A stretch of DNA of 39,774 nucleotides. Source: a bacterium. Its GTDB lineage: Bacteria; Bacillota; Clostridia; Lachnospirales; Lachnospiraceae. The stretch covers positions 1-39,774 of the forward strand of contig JAQYOU010000029.1 of assembly GCA_028727105.1 (NCBI GenBank). Reading direction: 5' to 3'. The notes below the pieces were generated by a model that made no database searches, had not been told where the DNA came from, and worked only from the letters and a program-made list of their open reading frames with translations. Positions 1-7,163 of this stretch are shown here, in pieces. The translations under genes were made by a program, and so were the position numbers. Each line of letters begins with the position of its first letter. Within the stretch, counting starts at the first letter, position 1.

Positions 1-244
1 GGCTGGAGTTGATCCCGGCAACACTTAAGATCTCCGGATCCTCCACCACCACCAGATCTGCCTGTTCCACACATTCTTTTGTCTGTTGTGACTCACTATT
101 GCACACCTTAAGGAGCGACTGCATGGATACTGTCAGCAGGAGGCTTAGTTTTTCATTCCGCAATGCGTCCTGTGCCAGCTGCAATTCTTCCCGCAGGGAA
201 TAGTTTGGGATCGTCATTCCCAAAAGCTGTATCTGTTTTATCAT
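1..244 (-). CDS. Partial WecG/TagA/CpsF-like glycosyltransferase (N-terminal 81 codons)
   Basis: The reading frame starts at an ATG (242-244) preceded by an AGGAG ribosome binding site at 249-253 and runs off the left edge. The visible peptide begins MIKQIQLLGMTIPNYSLREE and includes LLLTVSMQSLLKV and ADLVVVEDPEILSVAG. This pattern, a short N-terminal strand, then a 'sin/time' segment, then an 'ADLVVxDxxxI' segment, resembles the WecG/TagA/CpsF N-acetylmannosamine transferase family, which acts in cell-wall teichoic acid or surface polysaccharide synthesis. Only the N-terminus is visible, so catalytic residues cannot be checked. A canonical promoter lies just upstream. The family call is by resemblance only. 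Confidence 0.5.
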   Translation of the reverse strand, partial: MIKQIQLLGMTIPNYSLREELQLAQDALRNEKLSLLLTVSMQSLLKVCNSESQQTKECVEQADLVVVEDPEILSVAGINSS

Positions 245-285
245 AATTCTCCTAATCTCTTCTTAGATGATTCTTTGCGTGGATA

Positions 286-314
286 AGTATAGCAGAATAC
301 AGGGTATTTTTCAA
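286..314 (-). promoter_or_regulatory. Sigma-A promoter of the TagA-like gene
   Basis: On the minus strand the -35 is TTGAAA (309-314), the spacer is 17 bp, and the -10 is TATACT (286-291) with an extended TGC just upstream. A near-match DnaA box (CGTGGATAA, 278-286) overlaps the -10, so DnaA could in principle touch this promoter. Confidence 0.75.
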
Positions 315-703
315 CCTGCAGCAGATATCTGACAATTTCTTGTCTTGTTCCGTCATATTCCGACATCATTTTCTATTTTTTTATTTTTTCATTGTCAAGC
401 ATTTTCCGACATTTTTTTACAAATGACGTAACTTTATCGCATCTGCACAAAACGGTTGTTCGAATTTTTTACTATGTAAACCGCGAAATTTGTAACAATT
501 TCTGTGGATAATGTGAATAACTCCGTGTATAACTCGTTTTTTCCGATAAAACCGTTCGTTGAAATGTGAATAACTTTTTGTTTTCCACAGACTGTCCGTT
601 TCCTCTATTCAACATTTTTCGCCATTTTGTGCAAGTTGCTATTTCAATCAAAAACCAAAAAATCTACTTGACGGCGAATTGTACGATAATTTATCCCTGC
701 AAA
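315..703. other. AT-rich intergenic stretch without a gene
   Basis: No supportable ORF. The region has long T tracts around 370-420 and three copies of TTCCG(A/T)CAT at 348-356, 358-366 and 404-412. It also has a dense group of DnaA-box-like sequences from 503 to 589, listed separately. It lies upstream of the TagA-like gene and downstream of glnA. Confidence 0.7.
503..589. promoter_or_regulatory. Cluster of DnaA-box-like sequences
   Basis: Four matches to the consensus TTWTNCACA or its complement fall in 87 bp. They are TGTGGATAA (503-511, perfect strong box), TGTGAATAA (512-520), TGTGAATAA (565-573) and TTTTCCACA (581-589, opposite orientation). A one-mismatch copy, CGTGTATAA, lies at 524-532. 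The flanks are very AT-rich. The neighbours (glnA, TagA-like gene) are not the dnaA/dnaN/rpmH context usual for oriC, so a DnaA-binding regulatory or titration cluster is as likely as an origin. Confidence 0.5.
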
Positions 704-739
704 GAAAATACCCCCTGACATAAGACAGGGGGCACTTTC
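704..739 (-). terminator. Rho-independent terminator after glnA
   Basis: A hairpin pairs CCCCCTG (711-717) with CAGGGGG (726-732), extended by GAAAATA/CACTTTC through G-U pairs. The minus-strand side continues into a T-rich run. It lies about 180 bp beyond the glnA stop and could work in both directions. Confidence 0.65.
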
Positions 740-771
740 TTTATACTCTAAAGGGGATTAGATAAATACTA

Positions 772-794
772 ACCTGCTCAATTCTTTCGCAGGT
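772..794 (-). repeat. Small hairpin with conserved loop, copy 1
   Basis: In mRNA sense (minus strand) the stem ACCTGC/GCAGGT closes an 11-base loop GAAAGAATTGA. A second copy near 5921-5943 has the same loop but stem AACTGC/GCAGTT. The stem pair changes together while the loop is unchanged, which suggests selection on RNA structure. A 19-base core is identical between copies (774-792 and 5923-5941). Confidence 0.55.
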
Positions 795-834
795 AGATGC
801 GAGAACCAAGCAGAGATTAGCCATAACTTTTTTA

Positions 835-908
835 TGCGCAGAGATTTGGAATGGAAAATGTCTGCTTCGCAGAACCAAATCTCGCGCCAAGACTCGCAAG
901 CGAGTCTT
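835..908 (-). repeat. Structured 3'-UTR element A (after glnA)
   Basis: Read on the minus strand, it starts 9 nt after the glnA stop. P1 is a perfect 9-bp hairpin with a TT loop (889-908). Then come GGCGCG (883-888), stem P2 (CCAAATCT/AGATTTGG, 875-882 with 842-849) enclosing hairpin P3 (TCTGC, 3-nt loop, GCAGA; 861-873), the linker CATTTTCCATT (850-860) and finally TGCGCA (835-840). A matching layout with different stem sequences follows pyrG at 17100-17170. Confidence 0.6.
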
Positions 909-917
909 GATGAGGCC

Positions 918-3047
918 TTATACCTCAAAGATCAGGTCGCCGTAAGACGGCATCGGCCATAAGTCTTTATCTACGATCATCTCCAGTTTGTCAACCGGTG
1001 CACGGAGTTCATCCATGGCAGCCTTAACCACGTCTCTGTAGTATACTGCCTGGTCTCTGCCCTCTTCCATTGCACTTCCGGCATCTGTCACCTCGATCAG
1101 CTTCGCCAGGGCTACCTTAACGTCTGACAGGTAATCAGAGGTCTCGGAAAGGAGTTCTGTCTGTACAGATACGTCTGCTGCACCCGCAGCCTTTACTGCA
1201 TTGATAGAGTTTGCAAGCTCCGTTGTGTAACGGATCACTGCAGGAATGATCTGCTTGCTTGCAATGTCGATCATAGATCTTGCTTCAATATTAATCGTCT
1301 TTGCGTAGGTCTCGTACTCGATCTCTACACGAGATTCCAGCTCAACCTTCGTAAATACACCAAATGTCTCAAATAATGCAACTGCCTTGTCGGTTGCGTA
1401 TGCAGGGATCGCATCCACCATGGACTTGATGTTGGGCAGTCCGCGCTTCTCAGCTTCAACCACCCACTCATCAGAATAGCCGTTTCCGTTGAAGATGATG
1501 CGCTGATGCTCGGTCGCATACTTCTTGATCAGGTCATGTACGGTATCGTCAAAGTTATCAGATTTCTCTAATGCTTCACATGCCTCCGCAAATGCCTCTG
1601 CAACGATGGTATTTAATACAACGTTGGGCTGTGCAATGGAAGCCTGGGAGCCTACCATACGGAACTCAAACTTGTTTCCGGTAAATGCGAAGGGTGATGT
1701 ACGGTTACGATCGGTGGCATCACGCATGAAATCAGGCAATGTCTTTACACCGGTCTCCAGCATTTCGCCCTTTAAGCTGTGGGTCGCATTTCCGGTACTG
1801 ATCAGCTGTGTGATCACATCCTCTAACTGCTCTCCAAGGAAGATAGAGAGGATCGCAGGAGGTGCCTCGTTTGCTCCCAGTCTGTGATCGTTTCCGACGT
1901 CTGCTGCAGATGCGCGAAGCAGATCCGCATGCTCGTCAACTGCCTTCAAGATACAGGTCAGAACAAGTAAGAACTGGATGTTCTCATGAGGTGTTGATCC
2001 GGGATCCAACAGGTTGATGCCATCGTCTGTGGTCAGTGACCAGTTGTTGTGCTTTCCGGAACCGTTCACGCCTGCGAAGGGCTTCTCGTGAAGCAGGCAC
2101 TGTAAGCCGTGACGTCCTGCTACCTTCTTTAAGGTCTCCATGATCAGCTGGTTATGATCGGTTGCAACGTTACACTCTGCATAGATGGGAGCCAGCTCGT
2201 GCTGTGCAGGAGCAACCTCGTTGTGCTGGGTCTTTGCGGATACGCCAAGCTTCCACAGCTCTTTGTTGACATCCTTCATATAGGAGCCGATGCGCTCACG
2301 GATCGCTCCGAAGTAATGATCTTCCATCTCCTGTCCCTTCGGAGGCATCGCTCCGAATAAGGTACGTCCGGTAAAGATCAGGTCTTTTCTCTTTAAATAT
2401 TTCTCGCGGTCTACGATGAAGTACTCCTGCTCTGCACCAACCGAAGGAGTAACTCTTGTAGAGGTTGTATTTCCAAATAAACGAAGGAGACGTAACGCCT
2501 GCTCATTGACTGCTTCCATAGAACGAAGCAGCGGTGTCTTCTGATCCAGTGCTTCTCCGGTGTAGGAACAGAAAGCAGTGGGGATGCAAAGGGTTGCGCC
2601 TGTTGCATCATGACGGACAAATGCAGGTGATGTACAATCCCATGCGGTATATCCTCTTGCCTCAAAGGTTGCGCGAAGTCCGCCGGAAGGGAATGAAGAT
2701 GCATCCGGCTCGCCCTTGATCAGCTCTTTACCTGAGAAGCTCATCAAAACTTTTCCATTTTCCATGGGAGCTGTGATAAATGAATCATGCTTCTCTGCGG
2801 TCACACCTGTAAGAGGCTGGAACCAATGGGTATAGTGGGTAGCACCCTGCTCAATCGCCCATTCCTTCATCTCATGTGCAACGACATCTGCTGTGGCAAG
2901 ATCCAGATCCTGACCACCTTCGATCACTTCATGAAGTCTCTTGTAAACCTTTTTGGGGAGGCGTGCCTGCATGACGGAGTCATTGAACACGTTCTCGCCA
3001 AAGATCTCTGATACGCTGAATTTTTCCATTTCACTCATAACATTCAT
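918..3047 (-). CDS. glnA: Glutamine synthetase type III (GlnN-like)
   Basis: This protein makes glutamine from glutamate, ammonia and ATP in the cytoplasm and is central to nitrogen assimilation. At 709 aa it has the length of the GSIII (GlnN) class rather than the roughly 450-aa GSI. Visible motifs are [10 protein letters not shown] near residue 205, a histidine/glutamate-rich segment with [13 protein letters not shown] and ATDHNQL near 275-300, and [17 protein letters not shown] near 325-340, which corresponds to the ATP/glutamate-binding GSGKHxNxS signature. Two start codons are possible: the first ATG (3047) or one three codons in, and neither has a strong ribosome binding site. The gene is separated from fba by a hairpin and followed by a structured 3' element and a terminator, so it is probably monocistronic. 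No riboswitch was seen upstream. Confidence 0.95.
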   Translation of the reverse strand: MNVMSEMEKFSVSEIFGENVFNDSVMQARLPKKVYKRLHEVIEGGQDLDLATADVVAHEMKEWAIEQGATHYTHWFQPLTGVTAEKHDSFITAPMENGKVLMSFSGKELIKGEPDASSFPSGGLRATFEARGYTAWDCTSPAFVRHDATGATLCIPTAFCSYTGEALDQKTPLLRSMEAVNEQALRLLRLFGNTTSTRVTPSVGAEQEYFIVDREKYLKRKDLIFTGRTLFGAMPPKGQEMEDHYFGAIRERIGSYMKDVNKELWKLGVSAKTQHNEVAPAQHELAPIYAECNVATDHNQLIMETLKKVAGRHGLQCLLHEKPFAGVNGSGKHNNWSLTTDDGINLLDPGSTPHENIQFLLVLTCILKAVDEHADLLRASAADVGNDHRLGANEAPPAILSIFLGEQLEDVITQLISTGNATHSLKGEMLETGVKTLPDFMRDATDRNRTSPFAFTGNKFEFRMVGSQASIAQPNVVLNTIVAEAFAEACEALEKSDNFDDTVHDLIKKYATEHQRIIFNGNGYSDEWVVEAEKRGLPNIKSMVDAIPAYATDKAVALFETFGVFTKVELESRVEIEYETYAKTINIEARSMIDIASKQIIPAVIRYTTELANSINAVKAAGAADVSVQTELLSETSDYLSDVKVALAKLIEVTDAGSAMEEGRDQAVYYRDVVKAAMDELRAPVDKLEMIVDKDLWPMPSYGDLIFEV

Positions 3048-3116
3048 CCGCGTAACTGTCCAGTAGCATTTCCAAACAATTACTTATCCTTTCCCTTTTA
3101 TAGTTTCATATGCATA

Positions 3117-3160
3117 AAGCGAACGAGGGTGCACCTCATTTGGAACACCCTCGTTCGCTT
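3117..3160 (-). terminator. Hairpin between fba and glnA
   Basis: A perfect 15-bp stem (AAGCGAACGAGGGTG, 3117-3131, with CACCCTCGTTCGCTT, 3146-3160) lies about 75 bp after the fba stop. The following minus-strand sequence is TTTATG, so the U-run is weak. It probably ends or reduces read-through from fba into glnA. A further 9-bp pair, AACTAAAAT/ATTTTAGTT, lies nearer to fba. Confidence 0.55.
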
Positions 3161-3235
3161 CTCTGCCAACTAAAATACTCCTATTTCTGCAAAAAAGCAA
3201 TAGCAAATTTTAGTTTTTTTCAATTCTTAATAATC

Positions 3236-4099
3236 TTAAGCCTTTCCTACAGATCCGAAAAGCTCCATTTTCTCTTTTACAGTAGCCTTGATAGCCTCTG
3301 TTCCGGGTGCTAACAGCTTACGGGGATCGAAGCCCTTACCCTCAAGATCCTTACCTGCTTCAATATATTTACGTGTAGCATCTGCAAAGGATAACTGGCA
3401 CTCTGTGTTTACGTTGATCTTAGATACACCAAGGTCGATCGCTTTCTTGATCATATCCTCAGGGATTCCGGTACCACCGTGCAGTACGAGGGGCATGATG
3501 CCTGTCTTCTGCTGAATGGCATCCAGTGTCTCGAAGCTTAAGCCAGCCCAGTTTGCAGGATATTTTCCGTGAATGTTTCCGATACCTGCTGCCAGCATAT
3601 CTACGCCGAGATCTGCAACTGCCTTGCACTCATCGGGATCAGCGCACTCGCCCATGCCGACAACGCCGTCTTCCTCACCACCGATAGAGCCAACCTCAGC
3701 CTCGATGGACATACCCATTGCATGTGCAACGTTCACTAACTCGGTTGTCTTTGCGATGTTCTCCTCGATCGGATAGTGTGATCCGTCGAACATGATAGAG
3801 GTGAAGCCTGCCTTAATGCACTTGTAGCATCCTTCATAGCTGCCGTGATCTAAGTGTAATGCAACGGGAACTGTAATTCCAAGCTCCTCATCCATTGCCT
3901 TAACCATTGCTGCAACAGTCTTGAAACCGGTCATGTACTTTCCTGCTCCCTCAGATACGCCAAGGATCACGGGAGAGTTTAACTCCTGTGCGGTTAACAG
4001 GATGGCCTTGGTCCACTCAAGGTTGTTGATGTTGAACTGACCAACTGCGTAGTGTCCGGCTTTTGCCTTTTCTAACATTTCTTTCGCAGATACTAACAT
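3236..4099 (-). CDS. fba: Class II fructose-1,6-bisphosphate aldolase
   Basis: This glycolytic and gluconeogenic zinc enzyme cleaves fructose-1,6-bisphosphate to dihydroxyacetone phosphate and glyceraldehyde-3-phosphate. The 287-aa length fits the FbaA/GatY/KbaY family. Visible motifs include LHLDHGSYEGCYKCI near residues 80-95 (metal-binding His), a stretch ending MFDGSHYP, EAEVGSIGGEEDG near 135-147, VLHGGTGIPEDMI near 205 (metal His, phosphate loop) and KINVNTE near 228. The start ATG follows GGAGGAATTCAA. The strong promoter upstream suggests independent high expression. Related tagatose-bisphosphate aldolases share these motifs, so substrate specificity is inferred. Confidence 0.93.
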   Translation of the reverse strand: MLVSAKEMLEKAKAGHYAVGQFNINNLEWTKAILLTAQELNSPVILGVSEGAGKYMTGFKTVAAMVKAMDEELGITVPVALHLDHGSYEGCYKCIKAGFTSIMFDGSHYPIEENIAKTTELVNVAHAMGMSIEAEVGSIGGEEDGVVGMGECADPDECKAVADLGVDMLAAGIGNIHGKYPANWAGLSFETLDAIQQKTGIMPLVLHGGTGIPEDMIKKAIDLGVSKINVNTECQLSFADATRKYIEAGKDLEGKGFDPRKLLAPGTEAIKATVKEKMELFGSVGKA

Positions 4100-4162
4100 T
4101 TGAATTCCTCCGTTTTCTAAAGATTCTATGAGTGTGTGGGCGGTTTGCCCATATCTTTGTTA

Positions 4163-4191
4163 AATATAACATGAACTTTTCTAATTGTAAA
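4163..4191 (-). promoter_or_regulatory. Sigma-A promoter of fba
   Basis: Minus strand: -35 TTTACA (4186-4191), 17-bp spacer, -10 TATATT (4163-4168), placed immediately after the dagK stop. This indicates that fba is transcribed separately from the upstream whiA-dagK genes. Confidence 0.75.
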
Positions 4192-4194
4192 GAG

Positions 4195-5088
4195 TTACTG
4201 CATTTCTCCCGGTACACGGATCGTCAGCGCCTGCCTCAGATTTTTCAGGCGGATCTGCGTCTGTTCACCGCCAAATTCCCCATCTAATGTCCATGGGATC
4301 GTCTGATAAGGCGAAATAAACAGTTCATCTGTTTTAAAGGTGTAGATCATGTCTGATTCCGTGCGCAGCTTTGTGAGTACGGCTATGATCTCATTCAGTT
4401 CCACCGCATTGTGAGGCGTTTTGATCAGCATGACCTCGAACAGGCCGTCGTTTAATGCCACGTCGTCTCCGGTCATACCCTTAAAGCCGCCAACGGACAG
4501 GGAATTTGTCACCATTCCATAGATGAACTCGTCCTCGATCACGCCTCCGTTGTATTCCACACGCATGCGATAGCTTGGATGGGTACCGATCCGTTTGGCT
4601 CCTTCCAGGATATATGCCACGTGACCAAACACATTTTTCAGCTCCTGCTTTGTCTGATAGGACACATCCGTAAACAGGCCAAAGGCTGCGATATAAACAA
4701 AGTGCTTCTCGCCAAAGCACCCCACGTCACAGGAAAACGCGTCTCCGGTCACGGCGACCTGCGCTGCCTTTTTCATGTTTTTGGGAAGCTCTAAAGAGGC
4801 TGCAAAATCATTGGTACTTCCTGCCGGAATATAGCCAAGGGGCACCTGACAGCCGCTCTCCATCAGCCCGGTAACCGTCTCGTCCAGCGTTCCGTCACCT
4901 CCGCAGCAGACCACAAGATCATATCCTGCTGCCCGTTCTGCCGTCACTGCTGTGGCATCGCCTGCAGCCTGCGTCGGATGCACGCTGACCTCATAGCCCG
5001 CCCGCACCATGATCTCCAAAATATCCGATAACTGCGACTTGATCCTTCCGACACCGGAATGGGGATTATATACAAACAACAGCTTCAT
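4195..5088 (-). CDS. Diacylglycerol/lipid kinase (DagK/YegS family)
   Basis: A soluble lipid kinase that would phosphorylate diacylglycerol or a related lipid, recycling it into phospholipid synthesis. The 297-aa length matches DgkB/YegS. Visible motifs are the N-terminal NPHSG (residue 8), the nucleotide-binding GGDGTLDET near residue 63 and PAGSTNDFA near 87. The C-terminal half carries the usual beta-sandwich residues, including WTLDGEFGG. The ATG overlaps the whiA stop in an ATGA arrangement, so the two are translationally coupled. Whether the substrate is diacylglycerol, a sphingoid base or another lipid cannot be told from sequence. Confidence 0.88.
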   Translation of the reverse strand: MKLLFVYNPHSGVGRIKSQLSDILEIMVRAGYEVSVHPTQAAGDATAVTAERAAGYDLVVCCGGDGTLDETVTGLMESGCQVPLGYIPAGSTNDFAASLELPKNMKKAAQVAVTGDAFSCDVGCFGEKHFVYIAAFGLFTDVSYQTKQELKNVFGHVAYILEGAKRIGTHPSYRMRVEYNGGVIEDEFIYGMVTNSLSVGGFKGMTGDDVALNDGLFEVMLIKTPHNAVELNEIIAVLTKLRTESDMIYTFKTDELFISPYQTIPWTLDGEFGGEQTQIRLKNLRQALTIRVPGEMQ

Positions 5089-5888
5089 GCCTGACTCCTT
5101 CCCAATTTCTTTGCGATCTCACCTAATTTGCGCAGCCGGTGATTGACACCGGATTTTCCCACCGGGGGATCACACAGCTCCCCCAGCTCCTTTAAGGAGC
5201 TGTCCGGGTATTCCAGACGGATCTGCGCCATTTCCCGCAGCGCCGGCGGCAATTCGTCCAGCCCCATCCTGCTCCTGATATAGTTGATATCCTCCACCTG
5301 CCGGCACGCAGCCCCGACAACCTTATTGATATTGGCCGTCTCACAATTCACGATCCGGTTGACTGATCCCCGCATTTCCTTAAAGATACGCACGTTTTCC
5401 AGATTCATCAGCGCCACATAGGCGCCCATGATATTTAAGGCATCCACGATCTGTGCGCCTTCCTTCAAATAGACGATATAATACTTTTTTCGCAGGACGA
5501 TCTTCGCATCCAGCTCATATTCGCGATACAGCCGCTGCAACAGCTGTGCCGTTTGTTCCTCCTGACAAACGATCTCAAAATGATACGATTTCTGCGGATC
5601 ACTGATGGATCCGGAGGCAAGAAACGCGCCCCGCAAAAAGGCGCGCTTACAGCAGCTTCTCTCCAGCAGTTTCTCCCGCTGTACGTCCAGCGTACGGTCG
5701 ATCTGCTGCTGCATTTCTTCCGGCGGAAGCTCTCCAAACAGTTTTTTGGCCAGCAGCCGTCTCTTTTCTGCCAAATGTGTATGATCCGCAGCAAACAGTT
5801 CGATCGCCGCCAGCTCTGCCAGCTGACAATGCCGCTTGCTGTCGATCTGTTTTGTCAGCTCTGCTTTTACCTCACTGGAAAATGACAT
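5085..5888 (-). CDS. whiA: WhiA-family DNA-binding protein with shortened N-terminal domain
   Basis: WhiA proteins have a LAGLIDADG endonuclease-like fold followed by a helix-turn-helix domain and affect division and chromosome segregation in Gram-positives. Here the start (MSFSSEVKAELTKQI) and everything from SCCKRAFLRGAFLASGSISDP onward are classic, including NRIVNCETANINK and the C-terminal HTH ending SGVNHRLRKLGEIA. The protein is only 267 aa against the usual 310-330. The missing residues are in the first LAGLIDADG repeat, replaced by a short helical stretch (about residues 30-75). The frame is intact, so this is a real deletion rather than a frameshift. The ATG follows a GGGGGA site. 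It sits directly after rapZ, with no yvcK between. Confidence 0.93.
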   Translation of the reverse strand: MSFSSEVKAELTKQIDSKRHCQLAELAAIELFAADHTHLAEKRRLLAKKLFGELPPEEMQQQIDRTLDVQREKLLERSCCKRAFLRGAFLASGSISDPQKSYHFEIVCQEEQTAQLLQRLYREYELDAKIVLRKKYYIVYLKEGAQIVDALNIMGAYVALMNLENVRIFKEMRGSVNRIVNCETANINKVVGAACRQVEDINYIRSRMGLDELPPALREMAQIRLEYPDSSLKELGELCDPPVGKSGVNHRLRKLGEIAKKLGRSQA

Positions 5889-5915
5889 ACTTATTTCCCC
5901 CTATGGGCATCTTTT

Positions 5916-5990
5916 TCAGGAACTGCTCAATTCTTTCGCAGTTCTGATGCAAAAATCCATTGATAATCGCTTCGCGATGGGATTTTTGCA
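5916..5990 (-). repeat. Structured element C between rapZ and whiA
   Basis: Read on the minus strand, from about 9 nt after the rapZ stop: a stem of 11 bp (TGCAAAAATCC/GGATTTTTGCA, 5948-5958 with 5980-5990) encloses hairpin ATCGC-GAA-GCGAT (5966-5978) and the linker ATTATCAAT (5959-5967). A second hairpin (5916-5947) follows, with the loop GAAAGAATTGA shared with 772-794. The core (P2, 5-bp P3 with a 3-nt loop, ATTWTCMAT linker) matches elements A and B. Confidence 0.55.
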
Positions 5991-5998
5991 CTCCTGAA

Positions 5999-6904
5999 TC
6001 ATATTCTTACGGTCTCAGCAGTCTTTGCTTCGACCTGTGCCAGGTAATTGTCCTTTTTTATGTCTCTATGTTCGATGCGCAGTCCGTAATCCTCCTGTGC
6101 ACCCAGTCTGTCATACAGCCCCTGTGCAACGGTCACCGAACGGTGTTTTCCGCCGGTACAACCGATGGCGATGACCAGCTGATTTTTTCCCTCACTGATA
6201 TAGTTGGGGATCAAAAACCGGATCATATCCACCAGCTTGTCCAAAAACTCATGGTACGGTGCACATGCGCGAACATAATCCTGGATCGGCTTGTCCAGTC
6301 CGGTCAGCGGGCGAAGCCCCTCCACGTAATAGGGATTCGGCAGGAAACGCACGTCAAACACCAGATCCGCATCGGTCGGTATGCCATACTTGAAACCAAA
6401 GGAAAGCACCGTGATATACAGATTTTTGTAGGTCTGGTTCTCAACGAACATTTTTTTCAGCTCTGCCTGAAGCTCCCGGGTCAGCAGCTGGCTCGTATCC
6501 AGGATGTAATCTGCCCGGCGCTTGATGGGCTGCAGACGCTCCCGCTCCCGCTCGATGGCCTTTTCTACTCTTCCGCCCTCAGCCAGCGGATGACTTCTCC
6601 TGGTTTCTTTATAGCGCTTGATGATCACGGAATCCTCGCTCTCCAGAAACAGCATCTCAAAGGTCTTTCCCTGTTCCTGCAGACGATCCAAAACAGCAGT
6701 CAGATCTCCGATATTCTGTCCGCTTCTGATATCCACGTTGATTGCCACCTTTTCAAGCTCCGGATCATTTTCTGCCAGCTCCACAAAGCTTTCCACCAAT
6801 GTAATGGGCAGATTCCCGACACAGTAATAACCCATATCCTCGATCATCTTGAGTGCGGTACTTTTCCCCGATCCGGACATACCTGTTAAAATGACACATC
6901 TCAT
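5999..6904 (-). CDS. rapZ: RapZ/YvcJ family nucleotide-binding protein
   Basis: In enterobacteria RapZ is an RNA-binding adaptor for small-RNA decay; in Bacillus the homologue YvcJ is a GTP/ATP-binding protein linked to competence. Motifs: N-terminal P-loop TGMSGSGKSTALK (about residues 7-19), VAINVDIRSGQ, and the C-terminal IAIGCTGGKHRSV signature near residue 245. The ATG at 6904 is preferred because GGGAGGAG lies 6-8 nt upstream. A TTG six codons earlier would overlap that site. This gives 301 aa, near the family norm. It follows murB after a 200-bp foldback. The usual partner yvcK is not next to it. Confidence 0.93.
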   Translation of the reverse strand: MRCVILTGMSGSGKSTALKMIEDMGYYCVGNLPITLVESFVELAENDPELEKVAINVDIRSGQNIGDLTAVLDRLQEQGKTFEMLFLESEDSVIIKRYKETRRSHPLAEGGRVEKAIERERERLQPIKRRADYILDTSQLLTRELQAELKKMFVENQTYKNLYITVLSFGFKYGIPTDADLVFDVRFLPNPYYVEGLRPLTGLDKPIQDYVRACAPYHEFLDKLVDMIRFLIPNYISEGKNQLVIAIGCTGGKHRSVTVAQGLYDRLGAQEDYGLRIEHRDIKKDNYLAQVEAKTAETVRI

Positions 6905-6937
6905 ACGTACTTCTCCTCCCAAAAATTACCGTATTTC

Positions 6938-7139
6938 AGGCAATTGCGAAACGATATACGTCATGTTTCAAGGTCATGCAAGCACATGTATGGCAGGCAC
7001 GCTCTCGCTACTTGTCGCTGGCAGTGGTACATAAGTGACCAAAATACGGTCACTAAGTACCAGCCGCTCCAAAGTACCTGCCTGATACAATGTGCCTCGC
7101 ATGACCTGTTTGCGTTATGAATGAGTTTCGCAATTGCCT
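6938..7139. repeat. 202-bp foldback element between murB and rapZ
   Basis: Perfect 15-bp inverted ends (AGGCAATTGCGAAAC at 6938-6952, GTTTCGCAATTGCCT at 7125-7139) enclose nested pairs. These are GGTCATGC/GCATGACC, GCACAT/ATGTGC, GTAT/ATAC and GGCAGG/CCTGCC, up to an apical AGTGACC/GGTCACT hairpin. The whole folds as one long rod. It is flanked by 15-base direct repeats with two mismatches (6925-6939 and 7141-7155), as if inserted with target duplication, although the left copy overlaps the element by two bases. It has no coding capacity, so it could be a MITE-like element or a structured RNA. Confidence 0.7.
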
Positions 7140-7163
7140 AATCACCGTATTCCAGACAGCTTC

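Noticed and set aside
503-589. Firm call of a chromosomal origin
   Set aside because: DnaA boxes are present, but the dnaA/dnaN/rpmH neighbourhood is missing and strand skew cannot be judged from this window.
3048-3235. Glutamine or other riboswitch upstream of glnA
   Set aside because: Only a simple 15-bp hairpin and A/T-rich sequence are present; no known riboswitch core was recognised.
5960-6889. 309-codon plus-strand open frame opposite rapZ
   Set aside because: Exact antisense shadow of a well-conserved gene; no ribosome site and no recognisable family.
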